Source of the DNA: Natronobeatus ordinarius
GTDB taxonomy: Archaea > Halobacteriota > Halobacteria > Halobacteriales > Natrialbaceae
Length of the DNA: 64,000 nucleotides
NCBI RefSeq assembly: GCF_024362485.1
Contig: NZ_CP101456.1
Location: 2,294,001 to 2,358,000, forward strand
Reading direction: 5' to 3'
Below the pieces are notes generated by a model. That model was not told where the DNA came from and did not search any database. It saw only the letters and a program-made list of their open reading frames with translations. A program made the position numbers and the translations under genes. Below are positions 46,184 through 53,647 of this stretch, piece by piece (within the stretch, counting starts at the first letter, position 1; every line of letters starts with the position of its first letter).

Positions 46184-46301
46184 TCGGCAGCCGACGCGTC
46201 GCGTTCGTCGCCCCCGGCCACGACGGCCAACAGTCGTCACACAACCGTTGGTTATTGTTTATGGCCTTAACAGTCAAATATTTCAACCTTTATACGTCAC
46301 C

Positions 46302-46312
46302 GAAATATATTT
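46302..46312 (+). promoter_or_regulatory. TATA-like element before the membrane gene at 46338
   Basis: AAATATATTTT lies about 26-36 bases before the ATG at 46338; further AT-rich sequence (CTTTATA) lies upstream. Confidence 0.4.
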
Positions 46313-46337
46313 TGTTGCGACCGTTGATGATACGGAT

Positions 46338-46946
46338 ATGGTGCCCTTGCAGTTCAGCAGCTGGGTCGTCGACCCGGCACTCGACAGCTACAGCTACGTA
46401 GCGTCGCTCGGGAGTGTCGTCGAATTCTACCTGGGGCTCGACCCCACAGCACAGGCCGCAGTCAACGGCGGTGTGACGTTACTGCTCGGCGTGCTCGTTC
46501 TCGGGCTCGCGCCAGGGCACGGTCGTAAAACGGTCGAGACGGCCAGCCGAAGTCCGGTCATCTCGACGATCGTTGGCATCCCGGGCCTGCTCGCGCTCGC
46601 TTCGCTCCTCTACGCCGGTCAACTGCTCGCCGGATCGAGCATCGGCGTGATCTTCGCCGTCCCACTCATCGCGGTGGGGGCCGTCTTTCTCCCCGCGTGG
46701 ACGGCGATCGGATTCGTCGCGGTCGGCGGCTACGTCGCCAAACGCTTCGGCGTCGAGAGTCGGGCCATCTGGTTGCTCGTGGGAAGCGTTCTGGCTGGGC
46801 TCGCCACGCTCGCTGCCCCGTACGGATTCGCCATCGTCGCACTCGCCGCGATCGTCGGCGTCGGCGCCGGCGCTCGCGCGTCGATCGGTGGCCGCGGCGT
46901 GAATCCGGAGAACGAACGGGTCGTCCCACCCGCGAACAAGGTCTGA
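46338..46946 (+). CDS. Polytopic membrane protein, unknown
   Basis: A 202-residue protein with about five hydrophobic helices: GGVTLLLGVLVLGLAPGHGR, ISTIVGIPGLLALASLLYAG, IGVIFAVPLIAVGAVFLPAW, IGFVAVGGYVAKRF and LLVGSVLAGLATLAAP with the adjoining YGFAIVALAAIVGVGAGA. The tail is short and soluble. I do not recognise the family. I chose ATG 46338 because it fits the TATA element and because the extra sequence from 46248 is not hydrophobic. It is followed by another membrane gene after 101 bases on the same strand. Confidence 0.7.
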   Translation: MVPLQFSSWVVDPALDSYSYVASLGSVVEFYLGLDPTAQAAVNGGVTLLLGVLVLGLAPGHGRKTVETASRSPVISTIVGIPGLLALASLLYAGQLLAGSSIGVIFAVPLIAVGAVFLPAWTAIGFVAVGGYVAKRFGVESRAIWLLVGSVLAGLATLAAPYGFAIVALAAIVGVGAGARASIGGRGVNPENERVVPPANKV

Positions 46947-47047
46947 CAGGAGTCGGTGGCGGGACGTCGTTCCAACCGTCCCTCCGACGCAGTCGGCGAG
47001 CGGAAGACGCCGAAAAGCGTTTTCCGTTGCCGATCGAACTATCACTG

Positions 47048-47419
47048 ATGCGTCCGGTCGCACAGCGACTCGAGGCCGATTCACTCACCTGGATCCACTG
47101 GTTCGCAATTACTCTCGCCCTCGTGAGCGCAGCCGTTCACCTCGTCCTCGGTGTCGGCTTCCTCCCTCACTGGATGGGAGTTGCGTTCCTCGTCGCGACG
47201 GCCGGCTTTCTCGTCGGCATCGCGCTCGTTCTCCTCGACGTCCGCCGCCGGCTGGTCTACCTTGCCGGGATCCCGTTCACCGGCGGACAGGTGATCCTCT
47301 GGTACGTCGTGAACGAGCCGACGACCATCGCCGATCTCTCGCTCACCGAAATCGTGGACAAACTCGCACAGGGCCTGTTGATCGTCACGCTCGTCGTCCT
47401 CTACGTTCGTGACTCGTGA
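47048..47419 (+). CDS. Small four-helix membrane protein, unknown
   Basis: A 123-residue protein with four transmembrane segments (WFAITLALVSAAVHLVLGVG, GVAFLVATAGFLVGIALVLL, LVYLAGIPFTGGQVILWYVV, GLLIVTLVVLYV). Conserved uncharacterised haloarchaeal families of this shape exist (I recall DUF7475). The next gene starts 30 bases after its stop, so it is probably the first gene of the CDP-alcohol phosphotransferase transcript. Confidence 0.7.
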   Translation: MRPVAQRLEADSLTWIHWFAITLALVSAAVHLVLGVGFLPHWMGVAFLVATAGFLVGIALVLLDVRRRLVYLAGIPFTGGQVILWYVVNEPTTIADLSLTEIVDKLAQGLLIVTLVVLYVRDS

Positions 47420-47449
47420 GCAGTCACTCGAGTCGGGTGGTGGTCGAAA

Positions 47450-48217
47450 ATGACCGGAGGAGCCGACAGCCCGGGCTACTCGAGCCCGACCACCATCCGT
47501 CGCCGATCGGTCGCCGCCGTGGTGGTCGGCCTCGTCGGGTCGGTCGCGCTGGTCGCAGTCGGGTCGTACTGGTCAGCGCAGGCGACCGGTCGATTTCTCG
47601 TCGGCGTGGGGGTGATGCTGGCCGTCGAGGTGCTGATCGTTCGGCGGACGATCGAGGTCACACATCGCCGGGCGGGCCCACAGCGACTCACGCTCGCGAC
47701 GGTGGTGACGATCCATCGCGGCGTGGTACTCGCCGTACTCGCGGGCGTTCTCGCCCTCGAGAATCCGACGGGGACACTCGTCTGGGCGCCTGGCGTACTC
47801 TTCGCGCTCGCCGCCTCGCTCGACGCCGTCGACGGGGCCGTCGCCCGTGCGACCGACGCGGTGACCGAACTCGGCGATCGGCTCGACGTCGAACTGGACG
47901 CCCTGACGGTACTCGCCGGAGCGACTGCTGCCGTCGTCGCCGGCAGTGCGCCGATCGCCTTCCTCGCCGTCGGGCTCGCTCGCTACTGCTTCGTCGTCGG
48001 AACCTGGCTGCGCCGCCGTCGCGGGCTGCCGGTGGCACCGCTCCCACCGAGCCAGGGCAGACGGCTCCTCGGTGCGGCGGCGATGGTCGCCATCTGCCTC
48101 GCACTCCTTCCGGTTCCTGGCCCGCGACCCTCCTGGTACCTCACGACGGCCGTGATGGTTCCGTTCCTCCTGAACTTCGGCCGGGACTGGCTGGCCGTCA
48201 GTCGATACCCGAGCTGA
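47450..48217 (+). CDS. CDP-alcohol phosphatidyltransferase family protein
   Basis: A 255-residue integral membrane enzyme. The complete family signature D-x2-D-G-x2-A-R-x8-G-x3-D-x3-D can be read in DAVDGAVARATDAVTELGDR followed by LDVELD, near residues 125-150. Such enzymes transfer an alcohol phosphate from a CDP-activated donor, releasing CMP. Six transmembrane helices are visible. Usual archaeal products are polar lipids (serine, inositol or glycerol headgroups), but the flanking genes (MDR dehydrogenase, PTPS-like, glycosyltransferase, methyltransferase) are not those of standard lipid synthesis, so the substrate is open. Confidence 0.9.
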   Translation: MTGGADSPGYSSPTTIRRRSVAAVVVGLVGSVALVAVGSYWSAQATGRFLVGVGVMLAVEVLIVRRTIEVTHRRAGPQRLTLATVVTIHRGVVLAVLAGVLALENPTGTLVWAPGVLFALAASLDAVDGAVARATDAVTELGDRLDVELDALTVLAGATAAVVAGSAPIAFLAVGLARYCFVVGTWLRRRRGLPVAPLPPSQGRRLLGAAAMVAICLALLPVPGPRPSWYLTTAVMVPFLLNFGRDWLAVSRYPS

Positions 48218-48335
48218 TCGCCGACCCGTGCGTACAACTCAAGTGGTCGCCGGCCGAAGTTCCAGTCGACGTGAACGTTCGAACCATTCGCCGACGACGC
48301 CCCACCTCGCGGCTTGCTCGACGGGGTGGACGATC

Positions 48336-49349
48336 GTGACGGCTCGGTCCCTCTCCTTTACGGGCCCACGCACGGTCGCGATCAGCGACCGCCCCGTCCC
48401 GGAGCCCGGCCCGGACGAGGTCCGGGTTCGAACGCTGGCCTCGGCGATCAGCGCCGGCACCGAGGGGCTGATCTACCGGGGCGAGGCGCCCGACTCCCTC
48501 CCCGCCGACGAGACGATCGACGCCCTCGAGGACGACCTCTCGTTTCCGCTCAGCTACGGCTACGCCGCGGTCGGCCGCGTCGACGCCGTCGGCGCGGCGG
48601 TGAGCGAGGCGTGGCTCGAGCGACGCGTCTTCGCGTACAACCCACACGAGAGCCACTTCACCGCCCCGCCCGACGCGCTCGTCCCGGTCCCAGAGGCGAT
48701 CCCGACGCGGCAGGCGACGCTGCTCGCGAACGTGGAGACGGCGGTCACCTTCCTCCTCGACGGCCGACCGACGATCGGCGAACGCGTCGCCGTCTTCGGA
48801 CAGGGCGTCGTTGGCCTCCTGACGACGGCCCTGCTTGCGCACGCACCGGTGGAGACCCTCGTGGCGGTCGATCCGCTCGCGTCTCGTCAGTCGCTCGCCG
48901 AGGCGTTCGGTGCCGACCGGACGATCGATCCCGAACGCCGGGACGTCGGCGATCAGCTCGAGTCGACGACGGGCGACCGGGCCGACCTCACCTACGAGCT
49001 GTCGGGCAACCCCGACGCGCTCGACGACGCCATCGCGGCGACGGGGTTCGACGGCCGCGTCGTCGTCGGCTCCTGGTACGGGACGAAGCCCGTCGAACTC
49101 GACCTCGGCGGCCGGTTCCACCGCGACCGAATCGACGTCCGAAGCAGCCAGGTCAGCACCATCGCCCCCGAACACGAGGGGCGCTGGTCGCGCGAGCGAC
49201 GCCACGAGGTCGCCTGGGGATGGCTCGAGGAGCTCGCAGTCGAGTCGCTGTTCACCCACGCGTTCCCGCTCGAGCGCGCCGACGACGCCTACCGGCTGCT
49301 CGAGGAGCGACCCGGAGACGCGATCCAGGTGCTGTTGACGTACGACTGA
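48336..49349 (+). CDS. MDR-superfamily dehydrogenase without catalytic zinc ligands
   Basis: A 337-residue medium-chain dehydrogenase. The N-terminal catalytic domain opens FTGPRTVAISDRPVPEPGPD; the region that normally carries the zinc Cys reads ASAISAGTEGLIYRGEAP, and the usual GHExxG segment is replaced by LSYGYAAVGRV, so the catalytic-zinc Cys and His are missing. The cofactor domain has the nucleotide motif VAVFGQGVVGLL, then LVAVDPLASRQSLAEAFGAD. This SAGTE-type subgroup includes the bacteriochlorophyll-pathway BchC; the substrate here is unknown. I chose the GTG at 48336 because the earlier open frame is not family-like. It follows the CDP-alcohol gene on the same strand. Confidence 0.85.
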   Translation: MTARSLSFTGPRTVAISDRPVPEPGPDEVRVRTLASAISAGTEGLIYRGEAPDSLPADETIDALEDDLSFPLSYGYAAVGRVDAVGAAVSEAWLERRVFAYNPHESHFTAPPDALVPVPEAIPTRQATLLANVETAVTFLLDGRPTIGERVAVFGQGVVGLLTTALLAHAPVETLVAVDPLASRQSLAEAFGADRTIDPERRDVGDQLESTTGDRADLTYELSGNPDALDDAIAATGFDGRVVVGSWYGTKPVELDLGGRFHRDRIDVRSSQVSTIAPEHEGRWSRERRHEVAWGWLEELAVESLFTHAFPLERADDAYRLLEERPGDAIQVLLTYD

Positions 49350-49391
49350 CCGTTCGGTCGTCGAGCCAGGGCCTATCCGGCCCGGCGGTGA

Positions 49392-49760
49392 GTGAATCCC
49401 ATATCAGGACGCGAAACGACCGAGCCGTTCCCGGTCCAGCGACGCGGGACCGTCGACGCGATGCGCATGGCCGGCCGGCGAAGCGACGTCCACGGACTCG
49501 TCGAGTTCGACGTCACCGAGGTCAGCGCACGCCTCCACGACCGACGGGAAGAGACGGGCACAGCACTGTCGTTCACCGGTTTTCTCGCGTGCTGTCTGGC
49601 ACGGGCTCTCGAGGACCATCCACACGTCAACGCCTACCGCGGCTGGCGAGGCCGAATCGTCCGGTTCGACGACGTCGACGTGATAGTGATCGTCGAGACA
49701 GAGATCCATGGAAATCGGATCGGTGTCCCGCACGTCGTCAGGTCGGCGAACCGACGTTCT
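49392..49760 (+). pseudogene. Truncated 2-oxoacid dehydrogenase E2-like acyltransferase gene
   Basis: The frame gives ~123 residues that match the N-terminal half of the stand-alone E2 catalytic domain (chloramphenicol-acetyltransferase fold): VQRRGTVDAMRMAGRRSDVH GLVEFDVTEV, LSFTGFLACCLARALEDHPH VNAYRGWRG, and IVIVETEIHGNRIGVPHVVR followed by SANRRS. After SANRRS the similarity stops and the frame runs antisense through the next gene. The second half with the catalytic H-x-x-x-D-G is absent. Full-length relatives are about 230-250 residues, so roughly half the gene is lost. Confidence 0.65.
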
Positions 49761-49772
49761 TCTGCACGTCGA

Positions 49773-49955
49773 TCACTCCGCGTCCTGCTGGGCGCGAGAC
49801 AGCGCCCACCAGAGAACGACGAACATCACGACGAAGACCGTCGCTCCCTGGAGGAGCTTGGTCCGTCGCGATTTCGTCCCTTCGGTCGGCTCCTCGGCCG
49901 CTGCTCGGTCAGTTACGTCGTCGGACGGTCGCCCGGTGTCGAACAGGAAGTTCAT
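49773..49955 (-). CDS. Small single-helix membrane protein, unknown
   Basis: A 60-residue protein starting MNFLFDTGRPSDDVTDRAAA. A polar N-terminal half with lysines and arginines before the membrane (GTKSRRTKLLQG) is followed by one transmembrane helix, ATVFVVMFVVLWWALS. I do not recognise the family, but the pattern is common in haloarchaeal small proteins. CTTAAC lies about 28 bases before the start, a possible TATA box. Its stop lies 13 bases beyond the broken end of the E2-like gene. Confidence 0.55.
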   Translation of the reverse strand: MNFLFDTGRPSDDVTDRAAAEEPTEGTKSRRTKLLQGATVFVVMFVVLWWALSRAQQDAE

Positions 49956-50078
49956 GTGCAAGTACTATCATTCCGTGCGAACGGTTAAGCGTATCAGCCA
50001 ATTGCACGATCACGAGGATGGTTCTGATCGCCCCTGTCGCCGCCGGGATTTACGTTCCAGCCATCCGTATCCGGGCTC

Positions 50079-50459
50079 ATGTACGCTGTCGCCGTCTCGC
50101 GATCGTTCGTCGCCCAGCACTACCTGACGGTACCCGACCCTGGTCCCGAGGGAGAACTCCACTCCCACCACTACACGGTCGAGGCGACGTTCCGCGGCCC
50201 CGAACTCGACGAGTACGGCTACCTCGTCGACATCGACGACGTGACCGCCGCGATGGACGCGCTCGTCGAACGGTATCGCGATCGAACGCTCAACGAGTTG
50301 CCCGCCTTCGAGGGACTGAACCCGAGCGTCGAACACCTTGCCCGGATCGCCGGCGATCGACTGCTCGAGTCACTCGCGCCCGAGACGGCGACCGAGCTCC
50401 GGGTCACCGTACACGAAGACGACGTGGCTCGCGTCTCCCACGACCGGCGACTCGACTGA
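50079..50459 (+). CDS. 6-pyruvoyl-tetrahydropterin synthase-like protein, catalytic Cys missing
   Basis: A 126-residue protein of the PTPS/QueD T-fold. Zinc histidines are visible in FVAQHYL and LHSHHYTVEATF, and the pterin-anchoring Glu lies in VTVHEDDVARVSHD. In QueD and PTPS a catalytic cysteine sits between the first His and the H-x-H; here that stretch (TVPDPGPEGE) has none, so the standard reaction is unlikely. The tetrahydropterin-type active site may serve another substrate. It is followed after four bases by a family-4 glycosyltransferase, so the two are co-transcribed. Confidence 0.85.
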   Translation: MYAVAVSRSFVAQHYLTVPDPGPEGELHSHHYTVEATFRGPELDEYGYLVDIDDVTAAMDALVERYRDRTLNELPAFEGLNPSVEHLARIAGDRLLESLAPETATELRVTVHEDDVARVSHDRRLD

Positions 50460-50463
50460 CGCC

Positions 50464-51624
50464 ATGCACGTCGGACTTGTCGTCTACGGCGGACTCGATC
50501 GAACCTCGGGTGGGTTCCGATACGACCGGAAGCTCGTTTCCCACCTCGAGGAACGAGGTGACGAGGTCGAGGTGATCGCGATCCCGTGGCGGAGCTATCC
50601 GCGACACCTCGGTGACGCGTGCTCGCGGTCGATTCGCTCGCGGCTGAACCGGCCGTTCGACGTCCTGGTGCAGGACGAGCTCTGCCACCCGTCGCTGTGG
50701 CGACACAATCCTCGGCTCGACCGGCCGGGAGCGATCGTCGCGCTCGTCCACCTGTTGCGTTCGGGTGGGCCACAGACGCGACTCGGGCCGCTCTACCGGA
50801 CGATCGAGCGTCGCTATCTCGAGACCGTCGACGCCGCCGTCTGCACGAGTGCGGACACCCGCGATCGAACGCGGGAACTCGCGACGGTGCCGACGCTGGT
50901 CGCGCCGCCGGCCGGCCGGATCGAGGGAGCCGCGGTGACGCCCGAACGGGTGACAGCGCGGGCCCAGTCGGGCCCCCTCCGGGTGGCGTTCGTCGGAAAC
51001 CTGCTCCCGCGAAAGGGACTCTCGACGCTGCTGTCGGGACTGGCTCACGTCGACGGATCCGATCCAGGCGACGAAGCCGAGTGGCATCTGACCGTCGTCG
51101 GGAGTCACGACGCCGACCCGGCGACCGCCCGCAGGGCCGTCGAGCGCGCCACCGTCCTCGGAATCGCCGACCGGGTCACGTTCACCGGCGAAGTCTCCAA
51201 CCGCGAACTCGAGTCGATCCTCGAGCGCAGCCACGTCCTCGCCGTCCCCGCCCGCTACGAGGGGTTCGGGATGGTCTACCTCGAGGCGATGGAGTACGGC
51301 GTCGTCCCGATCGCCAGCGCCGTCGGCGGGGCGAGCGAGTTCGTCGCGGACGGGCGAGCCGGCTTCCTCGTCGATCCCGACGACGCTGGGCAGATTGGCG
51401 CGCTCGTCGCCGAACTCGCGACCGATCGGGACCGGCTGGCCGCCCTCGGTCACGCGGCGCTCGAGACCGCCGCTGCCCACCCGACCTGGGCAGAGACGAT
51501 GGATCGCGTTCGCTCGTTCCTCCGTGCACGCATCGATACCGGCGCTGGCGGCCGATCGGGGCCGGCGACCGGCTCGCGACTCGAGGGTGCACGCGACAGG
51601 CCGAGCGGGGGTGACTCGTCGTGA
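50464..51624 (+). CDS. Family-4 glycosyltransferase (GT-B fold)
   Basis: A 386-residue enzyme. The N-terminal domain opens MHVGLVVYGGLDRTSGGFRY, and the C-terminal donor domain holds PLRVAFVGNLLPRKGLSTLL, VTFTGEVSNRELESILERSH and the GT4 signature E-x7-E in ARYEGFGMVYLEAMEYGVVP (nucleotide-sugar binding). It transfers a sugar, from an unidentified donor, to an unknown acceptor; no membrane segment is visible. The last 35 residues are Ser/Gly/Arg-rich and may be disordered. It overlaps the methyltransferase start by four bases (GTGA). Confidence 0.93.
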   Translation: MHVGLVVYGGLDRTSGGFRYDRKLVSHLEERGDEVEVIAIPWRSYPRHLGDACSRSIRSRLNRPFDVLVQDELCHPSLWRHNPRLDRPGAIVALVHLLRSGGPQTRLGPLYRTIERRYLETVDAAVCTSADTRDRTRELATVPTLVAPPAGRIEGAAVTPERVTARAQSGPLRVAFVGNLLPRKGLSTLLSGLAHVDGSDPGDEAEWHLTVVGSHDADPATARRAVERATVLGIADRVTFTGEVSNRELESILERSHVLAVPARYEGFGMVYLEAMEYGVVPIASAVGGASEFVADGRAGFLVDPDDAGQIGALVAELATDRDRLAALGHAALETAAAHPTWAETMDRVRSFLRARIDTGAGGRSGPATGSRLEGARDRPSGGDSS

Positions 51625-52517
51625 CCGACTCGGTACAGGCCTACCTCGAGAGCAAGCGCACCGTCGACGACCGCGCGCTGAATCGGCGGGTCTGGTCGCG
51701 CTTGGCCGACGAGCTCGCCGCGTGTGCACGTGGCCAGGATCAGCCCGTCCGAATCGTCGAAGTCGGCGCCGGAATCGGGGCGATGGTCGCTCGCCTCGCG
51801 GCGTGGGATGCGCTTCCGCCATGCGTCTCCTACCGCGCGGTCGACGTCGACGCCGGGAGCATCGCGTTCGCGAAGGCGAACCTCCCGACGTGGCTCGAGT
51901 CGGCGGGTTACGCCGTCGAACGGACGGCAGACGGGCTCGTCGCGCGTCGGGACGATCGATGCCTGCTCGAGGTCACACTCGAGACGGCGGACGCCTTCTC
52001 CATCGCTGACGAGGCCGATGCCGTGATCGCTGCGGCGTTTCTCGACGTGGTCGACCTCGAGCGCGCGCTGACGACGCTTCCGGAGCTCGCCCGGGACGGT
52101 GGCGTCCTGTACGCCCCGATCACGTTCGACGGCGGAACGGCCTTTTCGCCGGTCGATCCGCTCGACGAGACGATCGAACGACTGTATCACCGCCACATGG
52201 ACGAGCTCCGGGACCAGCCGGGGAGCAGCCGGGCGGGCCGTCGGCTGATGACGCGGCTGCCGGCACACGGCCACGACGTGCTCGCCGCCGGCGGGGCCGA
52301 CTGGCTCGTCAGCCCCCACGACTCGGGCTATCCGGCCGACGAAGCGGCGTTTCTGAGACACCTGCTCGAGACGATCGACGGCGCGCTCACAGACTACTCG
52401 AGCGAGGCGCTCGAGCCGGCGGCTCGCGAGCGGTGGGTCGAGCGACGACGCCGGGAACTCGAGCGGGGCGAATTCGTCCTCGTGGCTCACCACCTCGACG
52501 TGCTCGCTCGCGTGTGA
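51621..52517 (+). CDS. SAM-dependent methyltransferase
   Basis: A 298-residue class I methyltransferase. Motif I is IVEVGAGIGAMVARLAAW, followed by the acidic residue of motif II in YRAVDVDAGSIAFAKANLP; later segments VLYAPITFDGGTAFSPVD and EFVLVAHHLDVLARV fit the fold. The acceptor is unknown. The GTG start overlaps the glycosyltransferase stop by four bases, so the two proteins are coupled. Together with the PTPS-like, MDR and CDP-alcohol genes it suggests a glycosylated, methylated metabolite or lipid. Confidence 0.9.
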   Translation: MTDSVQAYLESKRTVDDRALNRRVWSRLADELAACARGQDQPVRIVEVGAGIGAMVARLAAWDALPPCVSYRAVDVDAGSIAFAKANLPTWLESAGYAVERTADGLVARRDDRCLLEVTLETADAFSIADEADAVIAAAFLDVVDLERALTTLPELARDGGVLYAPITFDGGTAFSPVDPLDETIERLYHRHMDELRDQPGSSRAGRRLMTRLPAHGHDVLAAGGADWLVSPHDSGYPADEAAFLRHLLETIDGALTDYSSEALEPAARERWVERRRRELERGEFVLVAHHLDVLARV

Positions 52518-52572
52518 CCGGTTTGGCCCGTGTGTGGCGGGCCATTAACTCACATCGGGCCGAACCCCCGGT

Positions 52573-53349
52573 ATGGAGGCCGTCCTGCTCCCGGCCGTCC
52601 TCGCTGGCTGTCTGGCCGCCGTCCACCTCGTGGCCGACCGGATTCCGCTCGAGACGTCGCCACGCAGTCGGTGGCTGTCGGCCGCCGGCGGGGTCGCCGT
52701 CGCGTACGTGTTCGTTCACCTCCTGCCCGACGTCGGCGAGGCCGCCCGGACGGTCGTCGAGACGGTCGCCGTTCCGGTGACGCTCCTCGAGCGACACGTC
52801 TACCTGCTCGCGCTGGTCGGCTTCGTCGCTTTCTACGGCCTCGAACGGTACGCGACTGCCCCCCGGAACGGTGGGAACGTCGCGAGTCGGACTCGAGCGG
52901 CTGGCGACGGTGTGGCGAGCCGAACCGGGACCGACGAACGCGGCGACGAGCGCCTGCAGTTCCGGATCCACGTGGGCTCGTTCGCCGCCTACAACGGGCT
53001 CATCGGCTACCTCCTGGTCGACGCCGAGGGATCAACTGCTGGGCTCGTGCTCTACGCGGTCGCGATGGGCCTCCACATGCTGAGCAACGACTACGGGCTC
53101 CGTGCCCAGTACGAGCTCGCGTACCACCGAACCGGCCGCTGGCTGCTCGCGGGAGCCGTCCTCGCCGGAGCGGCGGTCGGCCTTCTGCTCGAGATTCACG
53201 AGGCCGCGGTCGCCCTGCTACTCGCGTTTCTCGCCGGGGGGATCGTGCTCAACGTGATCAAAGAAGAGCTTCCCGAGGAACGCGAGAGTCGGTTCGGAGC
53301 GTTCGCCGTCGGTGCCGGCGGCTACGCGGCGCTGTTGCTCGTCGTCTGA
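52573..53349 (+). CDS. ZIP-like membrane protein
   Basis: A 258-residue protein with seven or so transmembrane helices. The second helix VAVAYVFVHLLPDVGE has the His and acidic end seen in ZIP transporters, and the segment LYAVAMGLHMLSNDYGLR also resembles metal-binding helix regions. A charged Arg/Gly-rich loop (~98-130) sits in the middle, as in ZIP proteins. It is compatible with divalent-metal transport but lacks the full ZIP H-x3-E pattern, so the assignment is moderate. It begins 55 bases after the methyltransferase stop and is probably the last gene of the cluster. Confidence 0.6.
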   Translation: MEAVLLPAVLAGCLAAVHLVADRIPLETSPRSRWLSAAGGVAVAYVFVHLLPDVGEAARTVVETVAVPVTLLERHVYLLALVGFVAFYGLERYATAPRNGGNVASRTRAAGDGVASRTGTDERGDERLQFRIHVGSFAAYNGLIGYLLVDAEGSTAGLVLYAVAMGLHMLSNDYGLRAQYELAYHRTGRWLLAGAVLAGAAVGLLLEIHEAAVALLLAFLAGGIVLNVIKEELPEERESRFGAFAVGAGGYAALLLVV

Positions 53350-53394
53350 TTGAAACGCCGGCTGCGGGCGCCATGCACGCAGTCACTCCGGACA

Positions 53395-53647
53395 CTCGCC
53401 TCGCTTCGCTCGGCGAGACGACGAAAACTCGCTTCGCTCGTTTTCGAGCTCTGGCCTCTCGTTACTCGGCCAGAACGTCGGAACGCTCGCACAGCTCGCG
53501 TTCCGGGCACTTGCCTCGCGTTACTCGGCAAGACGACGAAAACTCGCTTCGCTCGTTTTCGAGCCCTGGCTTCGTTTCACTCAGCCAGGACGTCGGAACG
53601 CTCGCACAGCTCGCGTTCCGGGCACTTGCCTCGTTTCACTCGGCAAG
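53395..53647. repeat. Array of nine regularly spaced hairpins (115-base tandem unit)
   Basis: Nine inverted repeats of 23-25 bases start at 53395, 53422, 53451, 53480, 53510, 53537, 53566, 53595 and 53625, i.e. every 27-30 bases. They fall into four types in fixed order, so the real period is 115 bases, present 2.2 times: CTCGCC/CTTGCC stems; CGAAAACTCG...CGTTTTCG; CTGGCC or CTGGCT stems; GGAACGCTCG...GCGTTCC. The central loops are very alike (CTCGCTTCGCTCG or TCGTTTCACTCG). The last hairpin contains the stop codon of rpl11 (minus strand). There are no cas genes and no unique spacers. Confidence 0.85.

Noticed and set aside
53395-53647. CRISPR array (repeats every ~29 bases)
   Set aside because: There is no constant repeat with unique spacers: the hairpins are of four types in fixed order with little sequence between them, and no cas gene is nearby.
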